A stretch of 64,000 nt of DNA, taken from contig JAOIZZ010000002.1 in NCBI GenBank assembly GCA_028227395.1, positions 62,001-126,000 on the forward strand, in the 5' to 3' direction. The notes beneath the pieces were generated by a model that worked only from the letters and a program-made list of their open reading frames with translations, was not told where the DNA came from and searched no databases. Source of the DNA: Woeseiaceae bacterium (GTDB lineage Bacteria; Pseudomonadota; Gammaproteobacteria; Steroidobacterales; Woeseiaceae). Shown here piece by piece: positions 48,764 through 56,642 of this stretch (its first letter is position 1; every line of letters starts with the position of its first letter). Made by a program: the position numbers and the translations under genes.

Positions 48764-49447
48764 CTATAATTTTGGCTTTGAAGCTACTTCTTGCCTAATA
48801 TAATCTAGAGTGAGATTTTCAGGCTCTACTGCATCTGAAATAAGGTATTTCTGCTGAGCTAAATTAAGTAAATAACTTGCTCTAGGGTAGCCAAACCCTT
48901 CTTCCAACTTAACATTAAACCGCATGTTTTTAATACTACCGTAATGTCCTGAGAAACCAATTCCAACAATATCTTTTTTTTGATTTGAATATTCACTTAT
49001 ACTCTCAGAGATCGTCTGTAATTTAACGGGTGTGATGATTTCAGTTAGCCCATCAGCACAAATTTTATATTCTCCAACATAAACTTCATTCATTCTTGCG
49101 TTCTGCATAACGACAATCTCACTCAGACTATGAATTAACATTACTTCTAGAGCTATTGTTTCCATAGATGAGATTGGAATAATCTTTATATTACTAGCAA
49201 ATGCTAAACCTTGGGCTACAGAAGCACCGATTCTCATCCCCACAAACGAACCTGGCCCTATTCCCAAGACTACCGCATCAATCTCATCCATATTTAATTT
49301 AGCAACATCTAGCATTGCCATTATGGCTGGCAATAATACTCGAGTATGACTTTTTGCTTCGATAAAATGCGATTCAAATATTTTTCCTTTTGAGCTAATA
49401 GCTACTGAACAGGCTTCAGAGGAGGTATCAAGAGCTAATAATTTCAT
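48764..49447 (-). CDS. tsaB: tRNA threonylcarbamoyladenosine biosynthesis protein TsaB
   Basis: TsaB is the scaffolding partner of TsaD in making the t6A37 modification of ANN-decoding tRNAs. The ASKHA fold N-terminus KLLALDTSSEACSVAI and the segment VVLGIGPGSFVGMRIGASVAQGLAF are diagnostic. At 227 aa the length is normal. Catalytic residues found in TsaD are absent, as expected. It lies 13 nt downstream of a DinG/YoaA-type helicase gene, a pairing common in gammaproteobacteria. Confidence 0.95.
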   Translation of the reverse strand: MKLLALDTSSEACSVAISSKGKIFESHFIEAKSHTRVLLPAIMAMLDVAKLNMDEIDAVVLGIGPGSFVGMRIGASVAQGLAFASNIKIIPISSMETIALEVMLIHSLSEIVVMQNARMNEVYVGEYKICADGLTEIITPVKLQTISESISEYSNQKKDIVGIGFSGHYGSIKNMRFNVKLEEGFGYPRASYLLNLAQQKYLISDAVEPENLTLDYIRQEVASKPKL

Positions 49448-49460
49448 GAAAATTGAATCC

Positions 49461-51380
49461 TTAATAGTCGGTTCTAGTTGATTTATGTGTTTCTATAAAA
49501 TTTTTGACTTCAAACAATGAATCCGTTGATTTCATGGGGGAAAGTCCATCAATGAAAGCCTTACCATAATTTTTATTTTTAATACGAGGATCACATAATA
49601 CCACTAACCCATAATCGTCTTCATCTCTCAGCAAACGACCTACTCCTTGTTTTAACGCTAAAACCGCTGTTGGTAATTGATGCTCACTGAATCCATTGCC
49701 TCCATTTTTTTTAATATACTCTAATCTAGCCATCATCAGAGGATCGGCAGGAGATTTAAATGGTAATTTATCAATGACTACCATATTCAGAGCTTCACCT
49801 CGAACATCAACCCCCTCCCAAAAACTGCCGGTGCCCAGCAATATTGCATTCTCATTTGTTCTAAATTTTTTTAACATATCATCACGAGGTGAATCACCTT
49901 GAACGAGCAATAATCTATCGTTTAGTAATTTCTGTTTTGCTTTGAACCATTCCTTGGCTTTATTGAGCGCACTATGGCTAGTAAAAAGGAAAAAGACACC
50001 GCCAGACACAACTTTTAAAAGTGGTTGTGTCGCTTCGAGCATTTTTTCGGTAAATTTTATATTAGATGGTTCAGGTAAATCTTTAGGTAAATAAATCAAC
50101 GCATTTTCATCTATCGCAAAAGGACTTGGAAAAGAGGCTTCCATTGAACTAGGAAGACCAATTCTATCTTTAAAGTGACTGAAGTCTTCTCCGATAGCTA
50201 TGGTTGCAGAAGTGAATATCCATGACTTTTTTGAGCCTGAGAATAATTCACGCAATTTCATGCCCACATCTAATGGTGTAAGGTTTAATCGTAAACTACG
50301 AGATTTAATATCAATCCAGCGTAAGCCATCACCAAGATCATGATCCAGAATACTTGATATTCTATTAAAATATAATTCCGTAAGTTCATGTTTTTTTTCA
50401 AGCGTTTCAGTCACATCTGTCAGTGGCGCTAAAACTTGTCCCAAATTTTTTAATGCATTGCATATATTCTTTATTGGGGTAATGATTTCAGCTTGAACTT
50501 GAGCGAATTCATAACGTCCCTCTTTTTTTGGAGCCTCTATTAGAAGTTGTCTTAGTGCCTTTCTAAGTAAATCAATTTGTTTTAAAACTATTGGTTGATT
50601 TAAGGGAATAATAGTTGCCAATAACTCATTACAAAGCCTATCAAGCTCTATATTTCCAATACTGACGCCAAAAAACTGAGCAGCTAAATCCGGAATTTGA
50701 TGAGCTTCGTCTAATATCATGGCTCTAGCATCTGGTAAAAATTCAGCAAAGCCTTCTTCTTTCATAGTCAAATCAGCGAATAATAAATGATGATTAATAA
50801 CGAGAAGATCTGACTCTTGAGCATTCTTTCTTGCTTTCATTACATGACACTCTTGATAGTCTGGACATTTTCTTCCCAAGCAATTGTCAATTGTTGAAGT
50901 TACCAGAGGCCACACCATTGAAGTTTCAGGCACATCAGATAATTCAGTTTTATCGCCAGTAATTGTTTGATGCCTCCACTGATTAACCAAGTTAAGATCT
51001 CTGGAAATATACCTATCATTGCTTGATGCTAAATTTAATCTATTGAGACATAAATAATTTGACCGTCCTTTCAACAAGGCCGTCAAAATAGGCCGGCCAA
51101 TTGCTTTACTAATTAATGGTAAATCTCTGTGATAAAGCTGATCTTGAAGAGTTTTTGTGCCAGTTGAAATTATAACCTTACGTTCACTGAGCATTGCTGG
51201 TACCAAATATGCAAATGTTTTTCCTATTCCGGTTCCTGCCTCAACCACTAGATGCTGATCTTCTTTTATGGCGTAAGCAACTTCCTCGGCCATGCTAGCC
51301 TGACCTTGTCTTGGCTGAAAACCGTTTAGTAGTTTATCTAAAGGACTTAGTGGCCCAAAGAATTCAGTTAAATTAACCAT
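49461..51380 (-). CDS. yoaA: DinG/YoaA-family ATP-dependent DNA helicase
   Basis: This is a 639-aa XPD-like superfamily 2 helicase. It shows Walker A VEAGTGIGKTFAYLVPAML near residue 47, and the iron-sulfur cysteines around YLCLNRL and NCLGRKCPDYQECHVMK. The DEAH box is in MILDEAHQIPD. C-terminal motifs are FLFTSHSALNKA, LLGTGSFWEGVDVRGEALNMVVIDKLPF and KQGVGRLLRDEDDYGLVVLCDPR. YoaA works with the polymerase chi subunit in resolving damaged replication forks in E. coli. I favour YoaA over DinG because of the tsaB neighbour and the length. Confidence 0.9.
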   Translation of the reverse strand: MVNLTEFFGPLSPLDKLLNGFQPRQGQASMAEEVAYAIKEDQHLVVEAGTGIGKTFAYLVPAMLSERKVIISTGTKTLQDQLYHRDLPLISKAIGRPILTALLKGRSNYLCLNRLNLASSNDRYISRDLNLVNQWRHQTITGDKTELSDVPETSMVWPLVTSTIDNCLGRKCPDYQECHVMKARKNAQESDLLVINHHLLFADLTMKEEGFAEFLPDARAMILDEAHQIPDLAAQFFGVSIGNIELDRLCNELLATIIPLNQPIVLKQIDLLRKALRQLLIEAPKKEGRYEFAQVQAEIITPIKNICNALKNLGQVLAPLTDVTETLEKKHELTELYFNRISSILDHDLGDGLRWIDIKSRSLRLNLTPLDVGMKLRELFSGSKKSWIFTSATIAIGEDFSHFKDRIGLPSSMEASFPSPFAIDENALIYLPKDLPEPSNIKFTEKMLEATQPLLKVVSGGVFFLFTSHSALNKAKEWFKAKQKLLNDRLLLVQGDSPRDDMLKKFRTNENAILLGTGSFWEGVDVRGEALNMVVIDKLPFKSPADPLMMARLEYIKKNGGNGFSEHQLPTAVLALKQGVGRLLRDEDDYGLVVLCDPRIKNKNYGKAFIDGLSPMKSTDSLFEVKNFIETHKSTRTDY

Positions 51381-51567
51381 AAGTAATTTCTACCAGAGAG
51401 GATTAAGATAAATTAATAAATTAATTTTATATGATCAGATACATTTAATAAGATCTAATATTACGCTACAATTAACAATGTTATTATCCTTTAATAGATA
51501 ATAAACTAAGATTAAAATCCTATATATGTAAAAATAGTATTCACTTATTCTGATTATAAGAGGCTTT

Positions 51568-53310
51568 ATGACCACTTCTTTAACTTCTTTAAAAGACTGG
51601 ATTGACAATTCAGCATCACAAACTCTTCCTGAAAATATACATTGGTGCGATGGATCAGAAGAAGAATATAATTATTTGATTAAGGAGATGAATAAATCTG
51701 GAGATTTACATGAACTCAATCAAGACAATTACCCGGATTGTTACCTTCACAGATCAGATCCTTCAGATGTTGCGAGAGTTGAGCATTTAACATTTATTTG
51801 TACGAAAAATGAAGATGATGCAGGACCCAATAATAACTGGATGATGCCTAGCGAAGCACATCAAAAAATTGATCGGCTTTTTGATGGTGCCATGCGAGGA
51901 AGGACAATGTATGTGGTTCCTTATTGTATGGGTCCAATTGATTCACCGCATGCCAGATGTGGTGTAGAAATTACTGATAGCGCATACGTAGTAGTCAATA
52001 TGAAGCTAATGACACGTATGGGCTCAAAAGCGTTGAAACGAATCGAAAAAGAAGGTGATTTCGTAAAAGGCCTTCATTCTACAGGTCAACTTGACCCTAA
52101 CAATCGTCTTATTATGCATTTCCCAGATGAATTAATGATAAAAAGTTTTGGCTCAGGTTACGGTGGCAATGCCCTTTTAGGGAAAAAATGTCATGCCTTA
52201 AGAATTGCCAGTTGGCAGGCCAAGCAAGAAGGATGGTTAGCTGAGCATATGTTAATTGTTGGCATAGAAAATCCACATGGTAAAACTCATTATTTAGCAT
52301 GCGCATTTCCATCAGCTTGCGGTAAAACCAATTTGGCTATGCTTATCCCACCAAAATCCCAACCTGGATGGAAGGTTTGGACACTCGGTGATGATATTGC
52401 TTGGTTGCATCTTGATAAAAATGGTCAAATGCGCGCCATAAATCCGGAAGCTGGATATTTCGGTGTCGTTCCTGGAACCAATGAAAAAACCAATAAAAAT
52501 GCCTTTGATATGATTAAAAATAAGACTATATATACCAATGTAGGTCTAACTAAAGATAATGAACCATGGTGGGAGGATAAAAATATAGGTGAACCAGAAA
52601 CCGACTGGAGAGGCGATTCATTTGAAGCATCTAACGGTCCTGCCGCTCATCCTAATTCAAGATTTACAGTATCCGCAACAAATAATTCATCATACTCGGA
52701 ACTTGCTGAAGCTCCAGATGGGGTTGTTATTTCGGCAATTGTTTTTGGCGGAAGACGAAAAACACTAGCACCATTGGTATATGAGGCAAATAGTTGGGAG
52801 CATGGTGTACTAATCGGTGCAGGTGTAGCATCAGAGACAACAGCAGCAGCAGCGGGTGAAGTTGGTGTTGTCAGAAGAGATCCTATGGCCATGAAACCTT
52901 TCTGTGGTTATAACTTTGCTGATTACTGGGATCACTGGCTTTCATTCTCAAAAAAATCCAATAACCTACCAAAAATATTCCATGTAAATTGGTTTCGTCA
53001 AAATGAAATAGGAAAATTTCTCTGGCCGGGTTTCGGTGAAAACCTAAGGGTACTTCGATGGATTATAGATCGCTGTGAAAATAACGTAGAAACTCATAAA
53101 ACAGCAATAGGAGGCTTGCCCAATTCGAAAGATATCGATACTAACGACTTAGATATTTCACCCGAAGTACTAAAAGAATTACTTTCCGTAGAAAATAGTG
53201 AATGGCGCGATGAAATAAATTCAATCGGGGAATATTTAGAAAGCTATGGTGATCGATTGCCAGCTGCTCTGAAAAAAGAATTTACAAAGCTCAAGATGGC
53301 TTTGAGCTAA
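51568..53310 (+). CDS. pckG: Phosphoenolpyruvate carboxykinase (GTP)
   Basis: PckG converts oxaloacetate to PEP with GTP, the entry step of gluconeogenesis. The kinase-1a loop reads AFPSACGKTNLAMLIPP, and WTLGDDIAWLHLDKNGQMRAINPEAGYFGVVPGTNEKTN is the metal- and nucleotide-binding region. RSDPSDVARVEHLTFICT and GGRRKTLAPLVYEANSWEHGV are also typical of the GTP family. E. coli and many gammaproteobacteria use the unrelated ATP enzyme instead. AGAGG precedes the ATG. A 187-nt upstream region separates it from the divergent helicase and should hold its promoter. The gene is convergent with the methyltransferase. Confidence 0.97.
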   Translation: MTTSLTSLKDWIDNSASQTLPENIHWCDGSEEEYNYLIKEMNKSGDLHELNQDNYPDCYLHRSDPSDVARVEHLTFICTKNEDDAGPNNNWMMPSEAHQKIDRLFDGAMRGRTMYVVPYCMGPIDSPHARCGVEITDSAYVVVNMKLMTRMGSKALKRIEKEGDFVKGLHSTGQLDPNNRLIMHFPDELMIKSFGSGYGGNALLGKKCHALRIASWQAKQEGWLAEHMLIVGIENPHGKTHYLACAFPSACGKTNLAMLIPPKSQPGWKVWTLGDDIAWLHLDKNGQMRAINPEAGYFGVVPGTNEKTNKNAFDMIKNKTIYTNVGLTKDNEPWWEDKNIGEPETDWRGDSFEASNGPAAHPNSRFTVSATNNSSYSELAEAPDGVVISAIVFGGRRKTLAPLVYEANSWEHGVLIGAGVASETTAAAAGEVGVVRRDPMAMKPFCGYNFADYWDHWLSFSKKSNNLPKIFHVNWFRQNEIGKFLWPGFGENLRVLRWIIDRCENNVETHKTAIGGLPNSKDIDTNDLDISPEVLKELLSVENSEWRDEINSIGEYLESYGDRLPAALKKEFTKLKMALS

Positions 53311-53313
53311 TAT

Positions 53314-54120
53314 TTATTTTTCAGCGACAATATATATGATCCAAGCTAAATCAGGCTCTCCCTTGTTATTTGGTAAAAATTCGCCGTTACCCTCACCCTC
53401 ATCATCTTCACCTTCCCAATAAAAAGTCACTCTTGCAAAGCCAGCCTCTAAGAGTAATTCTTTAATTTCTGGTGCGCTCCATAATCGCCATTTATAAATA
53501 AATGCATCTTCAATAATCGATCCATCAGGAAAATCATAACTTATAGAGCATTCTATAAAATTCGATAATGGGTGAAATTTTGACTGATGCCAAATATAAG
53601 TAAAATCCTCATGTTCCGTTTTTTCGATTAATTCTTGGTGTGCTTCTGGGCCCCCAAATAGATCCAAAAAGAAAATACCATCGGATTTTAATGTCTCTAA
53701 GGATCGTTTAAAATAAAGGCAAAGCTGTTCACGTGAATCAAACAAAAAATAACTGAAGTTAAATGCCGACAATATATCTACGGGAAAAGACTTTACGGTC
53801 ATTACGTCAGCCTCAATTATTTTAATTCTTTGAAACTCTTTATCGGGCAGATGTATTAAACGGTTATTTTTTGCCCAAAGAAGTACCGACTCATCATTAT
53901 CGATACCGATAGCATCATAATCATCTCCTTGCTTGATCCATTCATACGATGAATTTGCAGTTCCACAAAAATCTTCACGATAAGAATACGCTGACTTTGT
54001 TTTTAGCTGTTGATATGTTTCTTGCATAAATTCAATTTCATGCTCAACATTTTGAACTGAGCGCTCATACAAATCATGGATATTGGCTTTATCTGCAAGT
54101 GACAATTTTTTTATATTCAA
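53314..54120 (-). CDS. Class I SAM-dependent methyltransferase
   Basis: The protein has a Rossmann methyltransferase core. The family motif SYREDFCGTANSSYEWI is followed by YDAIGIDNDESVLLWAKNN (the acidic end of strand 2), ADVMTVKSFPVDILSAFNFSYF, and FLDLFGGPEAHQEL. The substrate is unknown. The track ORF starts at an ATG at 54159, inside dusA. A TTG at 54120 lies just after the dusA stop, has AGG 6 nt upstream, and begins (M)NIKKLSLADKANIHDLYERSV, which I judge to be the natural N-terminus. Both starts remain possible. Its 3' end lies 3 nt from the convergent pckG. Confidence 0.8.
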   Translation of the reverse strand: MNIKKLSLADKANIHDLYERSVQNVEHEIEFMQETYQQLKTKSAYSYREDFCGTANSSYEWIKQGDDYDAIGIDNDESVLLWAKNNRLIHLPDKEFQRIKIIEADVMTVKSFPVDILSAFNFSYFLFDSREQLCLYFKRSLETLKSDGIFFLDLFGGPEAHQELIEKTEHEDFTYIWHQSKFHPLSNFIECSISYDFPDGSIIEDAFIYKWRLWSAPEIKELLLEAGFARVTFYWEGEDDEGEGNGEFLPNNKGEPDLAWIIYIVAEK

Positions 54121-54127
54121 TTTAAGC

Positions 54128-55102
54128 CTATGCTGCCAGAAGAAGTTTCTTTTTCGCATCTTGCAAAACTTCGATTCCTGCTCCTTCTATATGTGCGTGA
54201 GTGCTTAAATACCTTCTCCATGCTCTAGCACCTGGTTGCCCTGAATAAAGCCCGAGCATGTGACGAGTAATATGATTTAATTTAACTCCTGATTTAATTT
54301 GAGATTCAATATAAATGCACATTTTATCCACAATATCTTCTCTTGTAAGAGGCTCTTTTTGGCAAGAGTTAGTTAAAGCTCTCAATTCATAAAGAAACCA
54401 TGGTTGATGGTAAGCAAATCTACCTATCATCACTCCGTCAAGTAACGCCAAATGCTCTTTACAGTCATCAAGACTATTGATACCTCCATTTACCGAGATA
54501 TGTAAATGCTCATAGTCTGATTTTAAGCGATAAACACGTTCATAGTTTAATGGGGGAATAGTGCGATTTTGTTTCGGGCTTAGTCCCGACAAGATGGCCT
54601 TTCTTGCATGAATAATAAATCTATTGCAGCCAGATTCGACAACATTATCGATGAAATGACGCAAAAAATCATAACTATCCAAATCATCGATACCGATCCT
54701 AGTTTTTATAGTAACCGGAATATCTACTGAATCAATTATTGCTCTAATACACTCGGACACCAACTCAGGTTTAGCCATCAAACATGCACCAAAAGACCCT
54801 TGTTGAACACGATCACTCGGACAGCCAATATTTAAATTTATTTCATCATAGCCACAAGCTGCAGCAATTATAGCTGCTTGCTTCAATTTTTCTGGATCAC
54901 TACCACCAAGCTGCAATGCGATTGGATGCTCTTCATCATTGTATTTGAGATGCTTGCTTTTATCGCCAAAAAGTAATGCATCAGCAGTGATCATTTCGGT
55001 ATAGAGTAAGATATTTGAATTTAACAGCCTCATAAAATATCGGCAATGAGTGTCCGTCCAATCCATCATAGGAGCAACGCTAAAAATCTTAGTGGATATC
55101 AT
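54128..55102 (-). CDS. dusA: tRNA-dihydrouridine(20/20a) synthase DusA
   Basis: DusA reduces uridines in the D-loop of tRNA with FMN and NADPH. The sequence opens FSVAPMMDWTDTHCRYFMRLL, then has YTEMITADALLFGD, PIALQLGGSDPEKL and EINLNIGCPSDRVQQGSFGACLM with the catalytic Cys, followed by IKTRIGIDD, FIIHARKAILSGLSPKQNR and VNGGINSL. The SGLSPKQNR form is typical of the DusA subgroup. The C-terminus MLGLYSGQPGARAWRRYLS is also DusA-specific. The length of 324 aa is normal. Confidence 0.96.
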   Translation of the reverse strand: MISTKIFSVAPMMDWTDTHCRYFMRLLNSNILLYTEMITADALLFGDKSKHLKYNDEEHPIALQLGGSDPEKLKQAAIIAAACGYDEINLNIGCPSDRVQQGSFGACLMAKPELVSECIRAIIDSVDIPVTIKTRIGIDDLDSYDFLRHFIDNVVESGCNRFIIHARKAILSGLSPKQNRTIPPLNYERVYRLKSDYEHLHISVNGGINSLDDCKEHLALLDGVMIGRFAYHQPWFLYELRALTNSCQKEPLTREDIVDKMCIYIESQIKSGVKLNHITRHMLGLYSGQPGARAWRRYLSTHAHIEGAGIEVLQDAKKKLLLAA

Positions 55103-55219
55103 TTCAATATTATACCAAGTTTAACTAATGTCTTTAAACTATAAATAATATAGATCTTTACTAGAGAAAAATTGCATTCTTTATTTTAAAAAAACATCAG
55201 TAAATGTTATAAATAGATA

Positions 55220-55405
55220 ATGATCAGACCTATGTTATTTTTGTTAATATTATTTTTTCCATTTTTTGTTATAAATTTACATAGAATTAATCAACAGAAG
55301 AAAAGTACATCTCCCAAGATTAAATGGAAATATATTTATATAATATTTGTATTTTTTTATGTTCTTTTCGTTCTTTATGCTGCAGAAGTATTTGATATCA
55401 CTTAA
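55220..55405 (+). CDS. Small two-helix membrane protein of unknown function
   Basis: I do not recognise this 61-residue ORF. It contains two strongly hydrophobic stretches (MLFLLILFFPFFVINL and YIYIIFVFFYVLFVLYAA) separated by a basic linker QQKKSTSPKIKWK, the pattern of a small two-helix inner-membrane hairpin. It has no clear ribosome binding site. It lies 21 nt before the Mpo1-like gene in the same orientation, so they may be cotranscribed. The composition could also arise by chance in AT-rich DNA. Confidence 0.45.
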   Translation: MIRPMLFLLILFFPFFVINLHRINQQKKSTSPKIKWKYIYIIFVFFYVLFVLYAAEVFDIT

Positions 55406-55426
55406 ATAATAAGACTAAACTTAATT

Positions 55427-55735
55427 ATGGCAAAGCAATACAGTAACTTTAAAGACTTCTATCCTTATTACATCCAACAGCACAAAAATAAATACACGAA
55501 GCTACTGCATTTTATTGGTGCTTGGCTCTTTATTTCATTTATCTTTAACTTAATTTATAGTCATGAAATAAAATACCTCCTATTTGCATTCCTTTCGGCT
55601 TATGGGTTTGCATGGATTGGACATTTCTTTATTGAAGAAAATAAACCTGCCACTTTTGATTATCCTGTTTATAGTTTTATGGGGGATTGTTTAATGTTTA
55701 TAGAAATCCTTAAAGGTAAACATAAAATTCTTTAG
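55427..55735 (+). CDS. Mpo1-like/DUF962 membrane protein
   Basis: The 102 residues match the short bacterial DUF962 (yeast Mpo1/YGL010w-like) family. FKDFYPYYIQQHKNKYTKLLHFIGAWL contains the conserved His residues, FAWIGHFFIEENKPATF is the second motif, and YPVYSFMGDCLMFIEIL follows. Yeast Mpo1 is an iron-dependent dioxygenase in phytosphingosine alpha-oxidation. The role of bacterial members is unknown. Two or three membrane helices are present. It precedes the riboswitch region by about 65 nt and shares its strand. Confidence 0.85.
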   Translation: MAKQYSNFKDFYPYYIQQHKNKYTKLLHFIGAWLFISFIFNLIYSHEIKYLLFAFLSAYGFAWIGHFFIEENKPATFDYPVYSFMGDCLMFIEILKGKHKIL

Positions 55736-55787
55736 CAAAGAAATTCAATCAATCAAAAAAATAATCTACAAATAAGATAAAAACAAC

Positions 55788-55795
55788 TATATAAA
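55788..55795 (+). promoter_or_regulatory. Possible -10 element upstream of the SAM-II riboswitch
   Basis: TATATAAA lies about 6 nt before the first paired base of the riboswitch. This is where a -10 element should be if transcription starts at the 5' edge of the aptamer. I could not find a convincing -35 hexamer. AT-rich background makes chance matches likely, so this is a weak call supported mainly by position. Confidence 0.3.
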
Positions 55796-55799
55796 TCAT

Positions 55800-55854
55800 C
55801 TAACGCCGATTTGTTCAGATTGCGGGCGTTTAATAAATACAGCTAAATAGACAT
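55800..55854 (+). promoter_or_regulatory. SAM-II (metA-type) riboswitch aptamer
   Basis: The sequence AACGCCGATTTGTTCAGATTGC followed by GGGCGTTTAATAAATACAGCTAAATAGACA matches the SAM-II class. P1 pairs AACGCC (55802-55807) with GGCGTT (55825-55830). The conserved GATTT and ATTGC blocks flank the loop, and AATAAAT plus AGCTAAA form the 3' conserved part. A pseudoknot can form between TGTT in the loop (55812-55815) and GACA (55850-55853). SAM-II binds S-adenosylmethionine and switches off methionine genes. The ORF immediately downstream carries MetF and homocysteine methyltransferase remnants, the expected gene class. The assignment is from memory of the consensus, without a covariance-model score. 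Confidence 0.85.
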
Positions 55855-55887
55855 AAACCTGTTTAGCTTTGCTTGCAGGTTTTTTTT
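55855..55887 (+). terminator. Intrinsic terminator acting as riboswitch expression platform
   Basis: AAACCTG (55855-55861) pairs with CAGGTTT (55876-55882), and a run of Ts continues to 55887, the form of a rho-independent terminator. The aptamer segment AGCTAAA (55841-55847) is a perfect 7-bp complement of TTTAGCT (55862-55868) in the terminator loop. With SAM bound, AGCTAAA would be held in the aptamer and the terminator could form. Without SAM, AGCTAAA:TTTAGCT could pair and enclose the terminator's 5' arm. This mechanism is inferred from complementarity. Confidence 0.65.
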
Positions 55888-55930
55888 GGCCACGACTTTT
55901 TCGAACATATAAAACGTATAAGGAAATACG

Positions 55931-56095
55931 ATGAAGGTAAATAAGATAAAGAAAGCAACATCTCTCAAGAAGGTTTCTTTTGAATTTTTTCCACCTAATG
56001 ATAAAAAAATGGAAAGGATGATGTGGCGATCCATTGAAAAACTGTCCCCACTAGATCCAAGTTTTATTTCTGTAACATACACTCATAATGAATAA
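55931..56095 (+). pseudogene. metF: N-terminal remnant of methylenetetrahydrofolate reductase (MetF)
   Basis: This 54-codon ORF is missing from the ORF track. It translates as MKVNKIKKATSLKKVSFEFF, then PPNDKKMERMMWRSIEKLSPLDPSFISVTYTHNE and stop. VSFEFFPP and the L-x-P-x-F-[IV]-SVTY block are the start of the MetF TIM barrel. In full-length MetF the next residues would be GAGG and some 230 more. The ATG is preceded by AAGGA at 6 nt and lies 44 nt after the riboswitch terminator, so the expression signals look intact. The homology ends within a few residues of where bhmT homology begins in another frame, indicating a deletion fusion. Confidence 0.85.
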
Positions 56096-56639
56096 TTTGC
56101 CCATAATTTGTACCTATAGTTTTGATACTCATGGAAAATCTATGATGGGGTTAGAACCAAAAAGTTTAGCTAAATTAGCAGAAAAATATTATCCGGATGT
56201 TATTGGTTATGGGGCTAATTGTGGTATTGGTGCATCCGAACTTATTGGAACAATTATTTGTTTGGCAAATGAGAGAATTAATGAGGATATGCTATTAATC
56301 GCAAAAGGAAATTGCGGTATACCGGAGTTTATTGAGGGAAAAATTGCTTATACAGGTACACCAGAATTAATGGCTGAATATGCAAGCCTTGCTAGAGCAA
56401 TCGGGGCAGATATTATAGGAGGTTGCTGTGGAACAAAATACGAACATATTGTGGCAATGCGTGATGCGTTGCGGAATAAGCGTCAATCACAAATTATCGA
56501 TCTTGATGCAATAACGCAATCATTAGGTAAAATGTCCGCGGGTAATACAGCATTAATTGATGGGTACTTGAATCCCAACAAGAAAATAAAACCATCTGTT
56601 AAGAAAAAAATGAGGCGTAGAAAAAAAAGACCAGATTAA
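56088..56639 (+). pseudogene. bhmT: C-terminal remnant of betaine/homocysteine S-methyltransferase
   Basis: The 183-codon ORF has clear homology to the C-terminal part of BHMT-type homocysteine methyltransferases: LPIICTYSFDTHGKSMMGLEP, the zinc-ligand motif GYGANCGIGASEL, LLIAKGNCGIPEFIEGKIAYTGTPELMAEYA and GADIIGGCCGTKYEHIVAMRDAL. All three zinc cysteines are kept. The N-terminal ~150 residues of the barrel, with the substrate-binding DGAMGTEL block, are absent. The ATG overlaps the last 8 nt of the metF remnant in the +1 frame. The ORF has no internal stops, so the event is recent or the fragment is still translated. The gene ends 3 nt from the convergent prfC. Confidence 0.85.
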
Positions 56640-56642
56640 GTT

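Noticed and set aside
49696-49902. Plus-strand 68-aa ORF inside the helicase gene
   Set aside because: It is antisense to the conserved helicase motif region and has no independent support.
55888-55930. Tandem SAM-V riboswitch after the SAM-II element
   Set aside because: Tandem SAM-II/SAM-V arrangements are known in marine bacteria, but this 43-nt stretch is short and I could not find a matching stem and conserved core.
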